DNA of 13,075 bases from an uncultured Eubacteriales bacterium (lineage in GTDB: Bacteria; Bacillota; Clostridia; Oscillospirales; Oscillospiraceae). The DNA lies in the NCBI GenBank assembly GCA_900540635.1, contig UQGU01000061.1:1-13075 (forward strand), in the 5' to 3' direction. The notes beneath the pieces were generated by a model. That model was not told where the DNA came from. It saw nothing but the letters and a program-made list of their open reading frames with translations, and did no database searches. Positions 1-6,472 of the stretch are shown piece after piece (position 1 is the first letter of the stretch; each line of letters starts with the position of its first letter). A program made the translations under genes and the position numbers.

Positions 1-55
<55 letters not shown>

Positions 56-91
56 ATCCTTTCAGATGGCCGTCTCAAGGACAGCTTTGGT

Positions 92-120
92 ATTATACAA
101 CAGCGAACGTCATTTGTCAA
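92..120 (-). promoter_or_regulatory. Perfect-consensus sigma-A promoter for tRNA-Phe
   Basis: On the minus strand, TTGACA (120-115) is followed after exactly 17 bp by TATAAT (97-92). Both hexamers match the housekeeping consensus in all six positions. Transcription should begin near 85, giving a leader of about 30 nt before the tRNA. The -35 begins only 28 bp after the stop codon of the Sir2 gene. Confidence 0.9.
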
Positions 121-147
121 CAATTTTTTCACAAAGCCTTAACTTCT

Positions 148-870
148 CTACAGTGCGCCAAGGACCATTCCCAGGCTCTCGTGGAAAACAAGGTCCGCTC
201 GGCCATCGAAGGGCGTGGGATCCCGGTTGATGAGCACCAGGCGATTTCCCCTGTAATAGCGCAGGAAGCCCGCTGCCGGGTACACCGTCAGGCTTGTACC
301 GGCCACCAGGAGCATATCCGCCGTAGAGATTGCCTCCAGAGCCCCCTCCACGGTTTTCTCGTCCAGCCCCTCCTCATAGAGCACCACGTCCGGCTTCACA
401 ATGCCGCCGCAGCTGCATCTGGGAATGCCGTCACAGTTTTTCACAAAAGAGGCCGGATAGAATTTCCCGCAGCGGGTACAGTAGTTCCGCAGAATGGAGC
501 CATGGAGCTCATAGACCCGCCGGGACCCGGCCTTCTGGTGCAGGCCATCGATATTCTGGGTCACAACGGCACTGAGCCTGCCCTCCTGTTCCCATTTTGC
601 CAGGGTTTTGTGGGTGATATTGGGTTCCACGTCCAGAGGCATCATCTTCTCCCGGTAGAACCGAAAGAAATACTCCGGATTTTTCAGATAAAAGCTATGG
701 CTGATAATGGTCTCCGGCGGATAATCGAAGCTTTGGCTGTACAGCCCATCCACACTGCGAAAATCCGGCACACCGGATTCGGTGGAGACGCCGGCCCCCG
801 TAAAGGCCACCATGTGCCTGCTTTCCTGCACCCACTGACGCAGCGTTTCAAGCTTGTCCGTTTGACCCAT
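148..870 (-). CDS. cobB: Sir2-family NAD-dependent protein deacylase (sirtuin)
   Basis: A 240-residue sirtuin, which removes acyl groups from protein lysines using NAD and forms nicotinamide and O-acyl-ADP-ribose. The NAD-binding FTGAGVSTESGVPDFR lies at about 23-38 and TQNIDGLHQKAG at 104-115. The catalytic histidine is H123 in ELHGS. Zinc-binding cysteines are likely C131, C134, C152 and C154. KPDVVLYEE follows, then the GTSLTVYPA motif at about 191-199. An upstream ATG at 942 would add a non-sirtuin leader inside trmD; AGGAGG at 880-885 sits 9 nt from the ATG at 870 but only 3 nt from the ATG at 876, so 870 is preferred. The start overlaps the trmD end by 23 bp, so it is probably translationally coupled as the last gene of the ylxM-ffh-trmD operon. 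The family is certain; whether it acts as deacetylase or on longer acyl groups cannot be read here. Confidence 0.93.
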   Translation of the reverse strand: MGQTDKLETLRQWVQESRHMVAFTGAGVSTESGVPDFRSVDGLYSQSFDYPPETIISHSFYLKNPEYFFRFYREKMMPLDVEPNITHKTLAKWEQEGRLSAVVTQNIDGLHQKAGSRRVYELHGSILRNYCTRCGKFYPASFVKNCDGIPRCSCGGIVKPDVVLYEEGLDEKTVEGALEAISTADMLLVAGTSLTVYPAAGFLRYYRGNRLVLINRDPTPFDGRADLVFHESLGMVLGAL

Positions 871-1612
871 CTTCATTATCCTCCTCGTCCATTTCCCGCA
901 GGAGCTTCCGGTCCTGCTTGGAGGACAGATCCAGCTTTTCATACATATCCGGACGGCGGGCCTTTGTGCGGCGCAGGGATTGCTTCCGTCGCCACTGATT
1001 CACCTTTTCATGGTTGCCGGACAGCAGGATCTCCGGCACGGCACGGCCGTGCCAGACGGCAGGGCGGCTGTACTGGGGATATTCCAGGAGCCCGGAAAAA
1101 TGGCTCTCATCCTCGAAGCACTCCGGGTCTGCCAGCACCCCCGGCACCATGCGGCACACGGCATCCGTCACAGCCATGGCCGCGATTTCCCCGCCGGTGA
1201 GCACAAAATCCCCCAGGGATATCTCCTCGTCCACACACTCGTCAATAAAGCGCTGGTCGATGCCCTCATAGTGACCGCAGACCAGAATGAGATTCTCCAT
1301 TTTGCTCAGGCGAATGGCATCGGCCTGCTTGAACGTATGGCCGCAGGGGGAGAGATACACGGTGTGCACCGGCCCCGCTGCCTCGTCGCAGACGGCTTCC
1401 CAGCAGCGGTAGATGGGGTCCGCCTGCATAATGGCTCCCCGGCCGCCGCCGTAGGGGTAGTCATCCACCTGGTTCTGCTTGTTGGCGGTGTAGTCCCGAA
1501 TCTGATGGGCCTCAATGCGAATGAAGCCCCGCTCCTGAGCCCGGCCCAGGATGCTCTCGGACAGCACATCCCCCAGAGTGTCCGGAAACAGGGTCAGAAT
1601 GTCAATCCGCAT
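848..1612 (-). CDS. trmD: tRNA (guanine-N1)-methyltransferase TrmD
   Basis: TrmD methylates G37 next to the anticodon of tRNAs reading CNN-type codons, using S-adenosylmethionine, which prevents +1 frameshifting. The 254-residue product has the family's N-terminal start MRIDILTLFPDTL, the YGGGRG loop at about 54-59, LSPCGHTFKQ at 87-96, and the trefoil-knot cofactor segments VCGHYEGIDQRF (111-122) and SLGDFVLTGGE (132-142). GLLEYPQYSRP follows at 174-184, and a basic C-terminal domain ends in an acidic tail. The length is normal. The start overlaps rimM by 11 bp, and its ribosome site (GGAGG) lies inside rimM, a common arrangement. The ribosomal L19 gene often found directly after trmD is absent here; a Sir2 gene occupies that place. 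Confidence 0.97.
   Translation of the reverse strand: MRIDILTLFPDTLGDVLSESILGRAQERGFIRIEAHQIRDYTANKQNQVDDYPYGGGRGAIMQADPIYRCWEAVCDEAAGPVHTVYLSPCGHTFKQADAIRLSKMENLILVCGHYEGIDQRFIDECVDEEISLGDFVLTGGEIAAMAVTDAVCRMVPGVLADPECFEDESHFSGLLEYPQYSRPAVWHGRAVPEILLSGNHEKVNQWRRKQSLRRTKARRPDMYEKLDLSSKQDRKLLREMDEEDNEDGSNGQA
880..885 (-). promoter_or_regulatory. Ribosome binding site that sets the Sir2 start
   Basis: AGGAGG on the minus strand, inside the 3' end of trmD. It is 9 nt from the ATG at 870, 3 nt from the ATG at 876, and lies downstream of the ATG at 942. Confidence 0.8.
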
Positions 1613-2093
1613 CGGTTTCCATGCCCTCCAGCAGCTGAACCTCCATCCGGTTGGCTTCCATATCCACGTCCAGGATAAAAGCGCTTACCGCCGGGATCAT
1701 ATATTCCCGGCTGCCCTTGACCACATAGACCTGGTTTCCGGGATAATCCAGCACGTCTGTCAGCTTTCCAACCGGTTTTCCCTGGCTGAAAACCTCCATG
1801 CCCACCAGCTCTGCGGCGAAGACCACGTCGTCCGCCACGTCCTCCCGGTAAATTTCCACAGTTTTTCCCCGGAGCGCCTGGGCAAGCTCCATGGTATCCA
1901 CCCCGGAAAGCTTCAAAAGGTCACAGGTGCCCTGCACCCGGCAGGACTGAAGCGCATAGTCCTTTCCACCGATCCGGCAGCGGGAAAAGCCGCACATATC
2001 CTCGGGGCTGTCCAGCCAGGAGAGCATCTTCACTTCCCCCCGGACCCCATGGGTATTCACGATCTCCCCTGCCTCAATAAACGGAAGTCTCAT
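1602..2093 (-). CDS. rimM: Ribosome maturation factor RimM
   Basis: RimM binds ribosomal protein S19 and helps assemble the head of the 30S subunit. The 163-residue product starts with the typical EAGEIVNTHGVRGEVK segment of the N-terminal RimM barrel (to about residue 85). The C-terminal PRC-barrel follows, with GKPVGKLTDVLDYPGNQVYVV and the REYMIPAV...ILDVDMEANRMEV strand pattern. AAAGGAG lies 7 nt upstream of the ATG. Its stop overlaps trmD by 11 bp, so the two are coupled. Upstream, 53 bp separate it from khpA, and that gap holds a strong terminator-like hairpin, so rimM and trmD may be transcribed less than the genes before them. Confidence 0.96.
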   Translation of the reverse strand: MRLPFIEAGEIVNTHGVRGEVKMLSWLDSPEDMCGFSRCRIGGKDYALQSCRVQGTCDLLKLSGVDTMELAQALRGKTVEIYREDVADDVVFAAELVGMEVFSQGKPVGKLTDVLDYPGNQVYVVKGSREYMIPAVSAFILDVDMEANRMEVQLLEGMETDAD

Positions 2094-2110
2094 ACAATTC
2101 TCCTTTATAA

Positions 2111-2140
2111 ACGAAAATGCGTGACGAAATCGCCACGCAT
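2111..2140 (-). terminator. Terminator-like hairpin (attenuator candidate) between khpA and rimM
   Basis: On the minus strand, ATGCGTGGCG (2140-2131) pairs with CGTCACGCAT (2126-2117) around the tetraloop ATTT. The stem has 10 pairs, one of them G-U. It is followed by a U-rich stretch, TTTTCGTTT. It lies inside the operon, just after the khpA stop and before the rimM ribosome site, so partial termination or mRNA processing is more likely than a true operon end. The U tract is interrupted by CG, which suggests incomplete termination. Confidence 0.6.
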
Positions 2141-2146
2141 AGCCGT

Positions 2147-2377
2147 TTAATCCACAATTTCGACAGTAACCTTTTCGCCAGTGCGCTGGGCTACGGTCTT
2201 AATAATGGTACGGATCTCCTTGGCGATCCGTCCCTGGCGTCCGATCACCTTGCCCATGTCGCCCTCGGCCACATGGAGCTCCAGCACCTTGCCTTCCTCG
2301 TCAGAGGTCTCCACAACGGTGACGGCGTCGGGATTGTCCACCAGGCTCTTTGCCATATACAGCAAAAGTTCCTTCAT
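2147..2377 (-). CDS. khpA: KH-domain RNA-binding protein KhpA (YlqC)
   Basis: A 76-residue single KH-domain protein. The RNA-binding GxxG loop is visible as GKVIGRQGR at about residues 42-50, followed by the IAKEIRTIIKTVA helix and the closing strand EKVTVEIVD. In Gram-positive bacteria KhpA works with KhpB (Jag/EloR) as an RNA chaperone affecting cell elongation. The length and the position between rpsP and rimM match the Firmicute pattern. AAGGAG precedes the ATG with good spacing, 23 bp after rpsP. The terminator-like hairpin follows directly after its stop codon. Confidence 0.94.
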   Translation of the reverse strand: MKELLLYMAKSLVDNPDAVTVVETSDEEGKVLELHVAEGDMGKVIGRQGRIAKEIRTIIKTVAQRTGEKVTVEIVD

Positions 2378-2400
2378 CGTGCCACTCCTTCAAAAAGGGC

Positions 2401-2640
2401 TTACAGAACGCCGGCGTTCTTCAGCAGGCCACGAACGGTATCGGTGGGCTGAGCACCATTCTTGATCCAGTTCTGAGCCTTCTCCACGTCGACAGTGACA
2501 GTGGCGGGAGCGGTCAGGGGGTTGTAGGTGCCGATCTCTTCGATGCAGCGGCCATCACGGGGAGAACGGGAATCGGCAACAACGATACGGTAGTAAGGAG
2601 CCTTCTTGGCACCCATTCTTCTCAGTCTGATCTTAACCAT
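2401..2640 (-). CDS. rpsP: 30S ribosomal protein S16
   Basis: A 79-residue S16 protein, a component of the 30S body needed for assembly. The start MVKIRLRRMGAKKAPYYRIV and the segment ADSRSPRDGRCIEEIGTYNP are the family hallmark. The central IEEIGTYNPL leads into KAQNWIKNGAQPTDTVRGLL. It has the best ribosome site of the operon, GGAGGTGA at 2648-2655, 7 nt from the ATG, as expected for an abundant ribosomal protein. It lies 66 bp after ffh, in a gap that holds a small stem-loop. Confidence 0.98.
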   Translation of the reverse strand: MVKIRLRRMGAKKAPYYRIVVADSRSPRDGRCIEEIGTYNPLTAPATVTVDVEKAQNWIKNGAQPTDTVRGLLKNAGVL

Positions 2641-2647
2641 GAAAGTT

Positions 2648-2655
2648 TCACCTCC
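2648..2655 (-). promoter_or_regulatory. Very strong ribosome binding site of rpsP
   Basis: GGAGGTGA on the minus strand is a near-full match to the 16S 3' end, 7 nt before the ATG. It is the strongest such site in the operon and fits the high output needed for a ribosomal protein. Confidence 0.8.
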
Positions 2656-2677
2656 ATAAAAAGTCTAAAATATCTAT

Positions 2678-2699
2678 CGCAAAGCATTTGCTTTCAGCG
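2678..2699 (-). other. Small stem-loop between ffh and rpsP
   Basis: On the minus strand, CGC-TG-AAAGC-AAAT-GCTTT-GCG folds into eight pairs with a two-base bulge and a four-base loop, right after the ffh stop. No T run follows directly. It may be an mRNA processing or stability element, or chance. Confidence 0.3.
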
Positions 2700-2706
2700 A
2701 ACCAAA

Positions 2707-4053
2707 TTACATTCCCGGGAAACGCATCCCGCCAAAGCCGCCCATTCTCCTGAGCTTCTTGGCAGCGCCGGGAGAAGAGAACTGCTTCATGAGCTTTTTC
2801 ATCTGCTCAAAGGATTTGAGGAGCTTGTTCACATCCTCCACCCGCAGGCCGCAGCCGGCGGCAATTCTCTTTTTTCTGCTTGCCCCGATGATGGAGGGGT
2901 TCTCCCGCTCCTTGGGGGTCATGGAAAGGATAATGGCCTCGGTGTGGGCCATGGCCTTGGGGTCCAGCTTGATGTCCTTCAGGTTGGCACCGCCGGGCAT
3001 CTGGGCCAGGAGGTCCTCCATGGAGCCCATGGACTTGAGCTGCACCATCTGGTCGTAAAAGTCCTGGAGGGTGAAGCGGTTGGTCCGCATCTTCTCCTCC
3101 ATCTTGGCGGCCTGCTTGGCATCGTAGGCCTTTTCAGCTTTCTCAATAAGGCTCAGCACATCGCCCATACCCAGAATCCGGCTTGCCATCCGGTCCGGGT
3201 GGAAGACCTCAATATCCTCCAACTTTTCGCCCATACCGGCGAACTTGATGGGTTTTCCGGTAACGGCCTTGACAGACAGGGCCGCGCCGCCTCTGGCATC
3301 GCCGTCCAGCTTGGAGAGCATAACGGAGTCGATATCCAGCCACTCATTAAAGGTCTGGGCGGCATTCACCGCATCCTGACCGGTCATGGCGTCAACCACC
3401 AGCATAATTTCATTGGGCTTGACGGCGGCCTTGATGTTTTTCAGCTCTTCCATCAGCGCCTCATCCACATGCAGCCGTCCGGCCGTATCCAGGAAAACCA
3501 TATCATAGCCGCGCTGCCGGGCATAGAGCACAGCCTCCTTGGCTGTGACCACCGGGTCCTGGGTGCCTTTTTCAAACACCGGGATGCCCAGCTTCTCGCC
3601 GCAGACCTTTAGCTGCTGAATGGCGGCGGGACGGTAAACGTCGCAGGCAACCAGCAAGGGATTTCTCCCCTGGCGCTTCATCAGGCCGGCCAGCTTGGAG
3701 CCGTTGGTGGTTTTACCGGCGCCCTGGAGGCCAACCAGCATGACCACGGTAGGGCCGTTGGGATTGATATTCAGGTGCTTCGTCTCATTGCCCATGAGCT
3801 TGCACAGCTCTTCGTTGACGATCTTGACGATCATCTGGGCAGGGGTCAGGGATTCCAGCACATCCGCGCCCACGCAGCGCTCTGTAACGGACTTGGTGAA
3901 GTCCTTCACCACTTTATAGCTTACGTCTGCTTCCAGCAATGCCATACGGATATCCCGCATGGCCTCCTTCACATCCGCTTCCTTCAGACGGCCTTTGCCA
4001 CGAAGCTTTTTGAAGGTGGAAGAGATTTTTTCAGTCAAGCCTTCAAATGCCAT
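2707..4053 (-). CDS. ffh: Signal recognition particle GTPase Ffh (SRP54)
   Basis: Ffh binds SRP RNA and the signal peptides of nascent membrane proteins, and with FtsY delivers ribosomes to the Sec translocon. The 448-residue product has an N domain (1-95) and a GTPase domain. The P-loop GLQGAGKTT is at 108-116, DVYRPAA at 138-144, DTAGR at 189-193, SKLDGDARGG at 247-256 and GMGEKLEDIEVF at 273-284. The methionine-rich M domain runs from about 320 to the end, with the RNA-binding IIGASRKKRIAAGCG segment and a Met/Gly-rich tail ending in FPGM. The length is typical. It starts 3 bp after ylxM, and its ribosome site GAGGAG overlaps the ylxM end, so the pair is tightly coupled. Confidence 0.98.
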   Translation of the reverse strand: MAFEGLTEKISSTFKKLRGKGRLKEADVKEAMRDIRMALLEADVSYKVVKDFTKSVTERCVGADVLESLTPAQMIVKIVNEELCKLMGNETKHLNINPNGPTVVMLVGLQGAGKTTNGSKLAGLMKRQGRNPLLVACDVYRPAAIQQLKVCGEKLGIPVFEKGTQDPVVTAKEAVLYARQRGYDMVFLDTAGRLHVDEALMEELKNIKAAVKPNEIMLVVDAMTGQDAVNAAQTFNEWLDIDSVMLSKLDGDARGGAALSVKAVTGKPIKFAGMGEKLEDIEVFHPDRMASRILGMGDVLSLIEKAEKAYDAKQAAKMEEKMRTNRFTLQDFYDQMVQLKSMGSMEDLLAQMPGGANLKDIKLDPKAMAHTEAIILSMTPKERENPSIIGASRKKRIAAGCGLRVEDVNKLLKSFEQMKKLMKQFSSPGAAKKLRRMGGFGGMRFPGM

Positions 4054-4056
4054 ACT

Positions 4057-4401
4057 TTACTCCTCAAGTTCCTTTGCCGCTGCCAGGATTTGCCGGGCCA
4101 GTTCCCCCACCTCCGGATCTTTGGAGGCGGACAGCATCTCCGCCGCCCGGATGATTTGCTGGGCAGCCGAGCGGACCTTTTCATCCCGGCGCAGGAAGCC
4201 TGTTTTTTCTTCCATATTCCGCAGGAGCGTCTCCGCCCGGCTCAGGTTGTCGTAAACACCCTGACGGCTGACGCCAAGCTCCTGGGCGATCTCTCCCAGA
4301 GACATATCCTGGTTGTAACGCATATCCAGGCAGTCCCTCTGCCGCTGGGTCAAAAGCTCGCCGTAGTAATCAAACAGCAGCGTCATTTCCAGTGCATCCA
4401 T
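4057..4401 (-). CDS. ylxM: YlxM/p13-family helix-turn-helix protein
   Basis: A 114-residue member of the UPF0122 family, which is linked to SRP function in Firmicutes and nearly always precedes ffh. Its central part (about 30-60) is a sigma-region-4-like helix-turn-helix: MSLGEIAQELGVSRQGVYDN. A helical, acidic C-terminal half follows. An ATG at 4431 would add ten residues, but AGGAGG at 4409-4414 is 7 nt from the ATG at 4401, which gives the usual family start MDALEMTLLFDYYGELLT. It is the first gene of the operon, 3 bp before ffh. Three copies of a CTTGACA motif crowd its promoter, and autoregulation is possible but unproven. Confidence 0.93.
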   Translation of the reverse strand: MDALEMTLLFDYYGELLTQRQRDCLDMRYNQDMSLGEIAQELGVSRQGVYDNLSRAETLLRNMEEKTGFLRRDEKVRSAAQQIIRAAEMLSASKDPEVGELARQILAAAKELEE

Positions 4402-4408
4402 GGGCGAT

Positions 4409-4414
4409 CCTCCT
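4409..4414 (-). promoter_or_regulatory. Ribosome binding site that sets the ylxM start
   Basis: AGGAGG on the minus strand, 7 nt from the ATG at 4401. The alternative ATG at 4431 lies upstream of this site and has no such motif at proper distance. Confidence 0.8.
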
Positions 4415-4430
4415 CTGTCAAGCAAATCCA

Positions 4431-4492
4431 CTTGACAGCTCGGATATCATACACGATTTTCCGTTCTTTGTCAAGTATTTTTCCTTGACAGC
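4431..4492. repeat. Three copies of a CTTGACA motif around the ylxM promoter
   Basis: CTTGACAGC occurs exactly at 4431-4439 and 4484-4492, 53 bp apart start to start. The inverted copy TGTCAAG lies at 4469-4475 and contains the -35. The last two form a 7-bp inverted repeat with an 8-bp spacer, and the first covers the expected transcription start. This layout resembles operator half-sites, but the middle copy is constrained by being a -35. Confidence 0.5.
4446..4474 (-). promoter_or_regulatory. Promoter of the ylxM-ffh-rpsP-khpA-rimM-trmD-sir2 operon
   Basis: On the minus strand, TTGACA (4474-4469), a 17-bp spacer and TATGAT (4451-4446) form a near-perfect housekeeping promoter. Transcription should start near 4439, giving a leader of about 38 nt to ylxM. 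No other good promoter was seen within the operon, so this probably serves all seven genes. Confidence 0.85.
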
Positions 4493-4507
4493 CAGAAAAT
4501 ATTTGTT

Positions 4508-5143
4508 TTATCGAACCCGATACCACCGGGACAGCTCTTTTACCTTCAGAAATCCGATTTTTTCATACAGCGCAATGGCCCGTTCGTTGGTTCCGGCTAC
4601 CTCCAGGCGCAGCGGCACCCCGGGGCACACAGAGGCCAGAGAGTGCAGCACCCGCTTCCCGGCCCCGGGAACCGCGGCAGCAATGGCCTCAATGCAGTCC
4701 TCCCGCAGATAGCCAATGCCCAGAAGCTCCCCCCGGTGATGGACGAAGTAGGCCCCGCCCTCCAGGAGCCGCCCTTCATCCCGGCTTTCCAGAGTCCCGG
4801 CATTGTCCACCCGAGCCATGGCCTCATTGTAAAGCGCCCGCCAGCGGCTGACCGTCGCCTCCGTCACAGGAAACAGGGATTCAATCAGCTCCTCCTGCAC
4901 ATTGGGAATGCCCCGCATTTCCAGAACTGCCGTATGCAGAGGGTATTGCTCCAAAGCAGGGCTGCCCGATGCATAGATTTTCTCCGCCCCACAGGCGGCG
5001 CAGAAGGATACGCACTCCTCCAGCAGCGCCTTGGGATTTTGGGAATCCCGCAGGTGAATGTAGGCCTCGCCCCGGTAGGGGATCTCCTTCAGGATCAGGC
5101 TGGCGACGCCGTTTTCCGTTGTAAATACAGGAAAGTCTTTCAT
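4508..5143 (-). CDS. GNAT-family N-acetyltransferase
   Basis: A 211-residue protein whose C-terminal half is a GNAT acetyltransferase, which moves an acetyl group from acetyl-CoA to an amine. RGELLGIGYLRED (137-149) fits the beta-4 region, and the P-loop-like VPGAGKRVLHSLAS (158-171) fits CoA binding. The diagnostic LEVAGTNERAIALYEKIGF (180-198) is the usual late GNAT segment. The N-terminal 100 residues lack these motifs and may be a degenerate second GNAT fold. The start is supported only moderately by GGAG about 10 nt upstream. It is divergent from the PHP gene and ends just before the ylxM promoter without a visible terminator, so some read-through into the operon is possible. The substrate is unknown. 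Confidence 0.85.
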   Translation of the reverse strand: MKDFPVFTTENGVASLILKEIPYRGEAYIHLRDSQNPKALLEECVSFCAACGAEKIYASGSPALEQYPLHTAVLEMRGIPNVQEELIESLFPVTEATVSRWRALYNEAMARVDNAGTLESRDEGRLLEGGAYFVHHRGELLGIGYLREDCIEAIAAAVPGAGKRVLHSLASVCPGVPLRLEVAGTNERAIALYEKIGFLKVKELSRWYRVR

Positions 5144-5165
5144 TGGTCTGTCTCTCCAAACTCCA

Positions 5166-5193
5166 TTGCATTTTGTAAAAATCGTGGTATAAT
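5166..5193 (+). promoter_or_regulatory. Promoter of the PHP phosphatase gene
   Basis: TATAAT at 5188-5193 is preceded by TGG, an extended -10. The -35 is weak: TTGCAT at 5166-5171 with a 16-bp spacer. The extended -10 probably compensates. Confidence 0.65.
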
Positions 5194-5201
5194 GTAATCA
5201 A
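5172..5201 (-). promoter_or_regulatory. Weak candidate promoter for the GNAT gene
   Basis: On the minus strand, TTGATT (5201-5196), an 18-bp spacer and TACAAA (5177-5172) each match four of six consensus bases. It overlaps the opposing PHP-gene promoter, so the two might interfere. Confidence 0.3.
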
Positions 5202-5222
5202 AACAGAGAAAGAAGCTATTCT

Positions 5223-5993
5223 ATGATTGCAAACTATCACACCCATACCCCTCGCTGCAACCATGCCCAGGGCAGTGAGCAGGAATATGTGGATGCGGCA
5301 CTGTCCGCAGGCCTGAAAATACTGGGCTTTTCCGATCACACGCCCTATTTCTTCCCCGGAGATTACTATTCCACCTTCCGGATGCACCCGGAGGAGCTTC
5401 CCGGCTATGTATCCACAGTGAACGCTCTGCGGGACCGCTATGCAGACCGGCTGGAAATCCATGTCGGCGTGGAGGCGGAATACTACCCCAAATACTTCGA
5501 CCGGCTCGTGGACTTTCTCCGGCAGGAGCAGGTGGAATACATGATCCTGGGCCAGCACTTCGTGGGTAACGAGCCGGATGGGGTCTACAGCGGTCAGCCC
5601 ACGGCAGACAAAGCAATTCTGGAGGCCTATGTCCGCCAGGGCATTGCCGCCATGGATACCGGACTGTACACCTATATGGCCCACCCGGATATTCTCAATT
5701 TCACCGGAAACCGGTCTGTCTATGATGAATGGATGGGGCTGCTCGTCCGGGAAGCCAAGGGCCACGGTCTGCCCCTGGAATTCAATTTCCTGGGCTTCCG
5801 GGAGGGCCGAAACTACCCCGACCAGAGATTCCTGGAGCTGGTTGCTCAGGCAGGCCTGCCTATGGTGCTGGGCTGCGATGCCCACCAGCCGGAGGCACTG
5901 CAGGTGCCAAAGGTTGAGACCCAGGTCCGGGAAAAGCTCGGAAAGCTGGGCATTCCCATTCTGGAAACAGTTCCCTTAAAAAAGCTTGGGTAA
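5223..5993 (+). CDS. PHP-family phosphatase, histidinol-phosphatase (HisJ-like)
   Basis: A 256-residue PHP-domain metal-dependent phosphoesterase most like the HisJ/HisK type, which converts histidinol phosphate to histidinol in histidine synthesis. Metal-binding residues are visible in order: H6 and H8 in YHTHTPRCNHAQG, FSDHTPY (36-42), E84 in VGVEAEYY, H112 in ILGQHFV, AHPD at 153-156, and D219 and H221 in LGCDAHQP. The length fits HisJ (about 260). The ATG has only a purine-rich AGAAAGAAG as ribosome site. It is monocistronic, divergent from the GNAT gene and closed by a strong terminator. No other histidine gene is in view, so a general PHP phosphoesterase of other specificity remains possible. 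Confidence 0.85.
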   Translation: MIANYHTHTPRCNHAQGSEQEYVDAALSAGLKILGFSDHTPYFFPGDYYSTFRMHPEELPGYVSTVNALRDRYADRLEIHVGVEAEYYPKYFDRLVDFLRQEQVEYMILGQHFVGNEPDGVYSGQPTADKAILEAYVRQGIAAMDTGLYTYMAHPDILNFTGNRSVYDEWMGLLVREAKGHGLPLEFNFLGFREGRNYPDQRFLELVAQAGLPMVLGCDAHQPEALQVPKVETQVREKLGKLGIPILETVPLKKLG

Positions 5994-6035
5994 AGAAAAA
6001 CCACATCGGTATGGAGCCGATGTGGTTTTTTCTTT
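5994..6035. terminator. Bidirectional intrinsic terminator between the PHP gene and yajC
   Basis: CCACATCGG (6001-6009) and CCGATGTGG (6017-6025) form a 9-bp stem with a 7-base loop. AAAAA lies on the left and TTTTTT on the right, so it can end transcription from both converging genes. It starts right after the PHP stop codon and ends 2 bp before the yajC stop. Confidence 0.93.
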
Positions 6036-6037
6036 GC

Positions 6038-6412
6038 TTACTTGCCCTTCTCGGCCTTCTTGGCTGCCTTGGCCTTTGCCTTGGCCTCCTGAGCCTTCTT
6101 GGCCTCGGCCTTGGCGGTCTCGGCGGCGGTCTCGTTGGTGGACATCGCCCACTTGGCAATTTCGATCCGGACCTGATCGGCGCCGGTCTCGATGACCAGG
6201 TTGTTTTCCTTCACGTTGACAACGGTGCCAACAATGCCGCCGATGGTGGTGATCTTGTCGCCGGTCTTCACGGCAGAACGCATCTGCTCTGCTTCCTTCT
6301 TCCGCTTGTTTTCGGGGCGGATGAGCATGAAGTAGAACACGGCCAGCATGAGCACCAGGGTGATCAGCATGCTGCCCATTCCGGCAGAGCCGGTAGCAGT
6401 CAAAATAGTCAT
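6038..6412 (-). CDS. yajC: Preprotein translocase accessory subunit YajC
   Basis: A 124-residue inner-membrane protein that associates with the SecDF-YajC complex and the Sec translocon. A short N-terminal tail is followed by a single transmembrane segment (about 13-31: SMLITLVLMLAVFYFMLIR). Then comes the family motif RPENKRKKEAEQMRSAVKTGDKITTIGGIVGTV, with a small beta barrel to about residue 90. The last 25-30 residues are an unusually Ala/Lys-rich tail. AAAGGAG precedes the ATG. No secD/secF follows; it stands alone between uvrB and the shared terminator, with its own promoter. Confidence 0.95.
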   Translation of the reverse strand: MTILTATGSAGMGSMLITLVLMLAVFYFMLIRPENKRKKEAEQMRSAVKTGDKITTIGGIVGTVVNVKENNLVIETGADQVRIEIAKWAMSTNETAAETAKAEAKKAQEAKAKAKAAKKAEKGK

Positions 6413-6444
6413 TGGGATGAACTCCTTTGTATGTGATAGAATTC

Positions 6445-6472
6445 ATTATACCATCCACGGCGCAAATTGCAA
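6445..6472 (-). promoter_or_regulatory. Promoter of yajC
   Basis: On the minus strand, TTGCAA (6472-6467), a 16-bp spacer and a perfect TATAAT (6450-6445). It lies between the uvrB stop and yajC, so yajC can be expressed independently of uvrB. No clear terminator follows uvrB. Confidence 0.7.

Noticed and set aside
181..1200. A 339-codon plus-strand frame opposite the Sir2 and trmD genes
   Set aside because: Both opposing genes are unambiguous by motif; this frame is a composition effect.
2350..3612. A 420-codon open frame on the plus strand opposite ffh, khpA and rpsP
   Set aside because: It spans several well-identified genes on the other strand, has no ribosome site and no recognisable motif.
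4881..5885. A 334-codon minus-strand frame opposite the PHP gene, running into the GNAT gene
   Set aside because: The PHP gene has all its metal-binding residues and its own promoter and terminator. The reverse frame has none of these and overlaps GNAT in a wrong frame.
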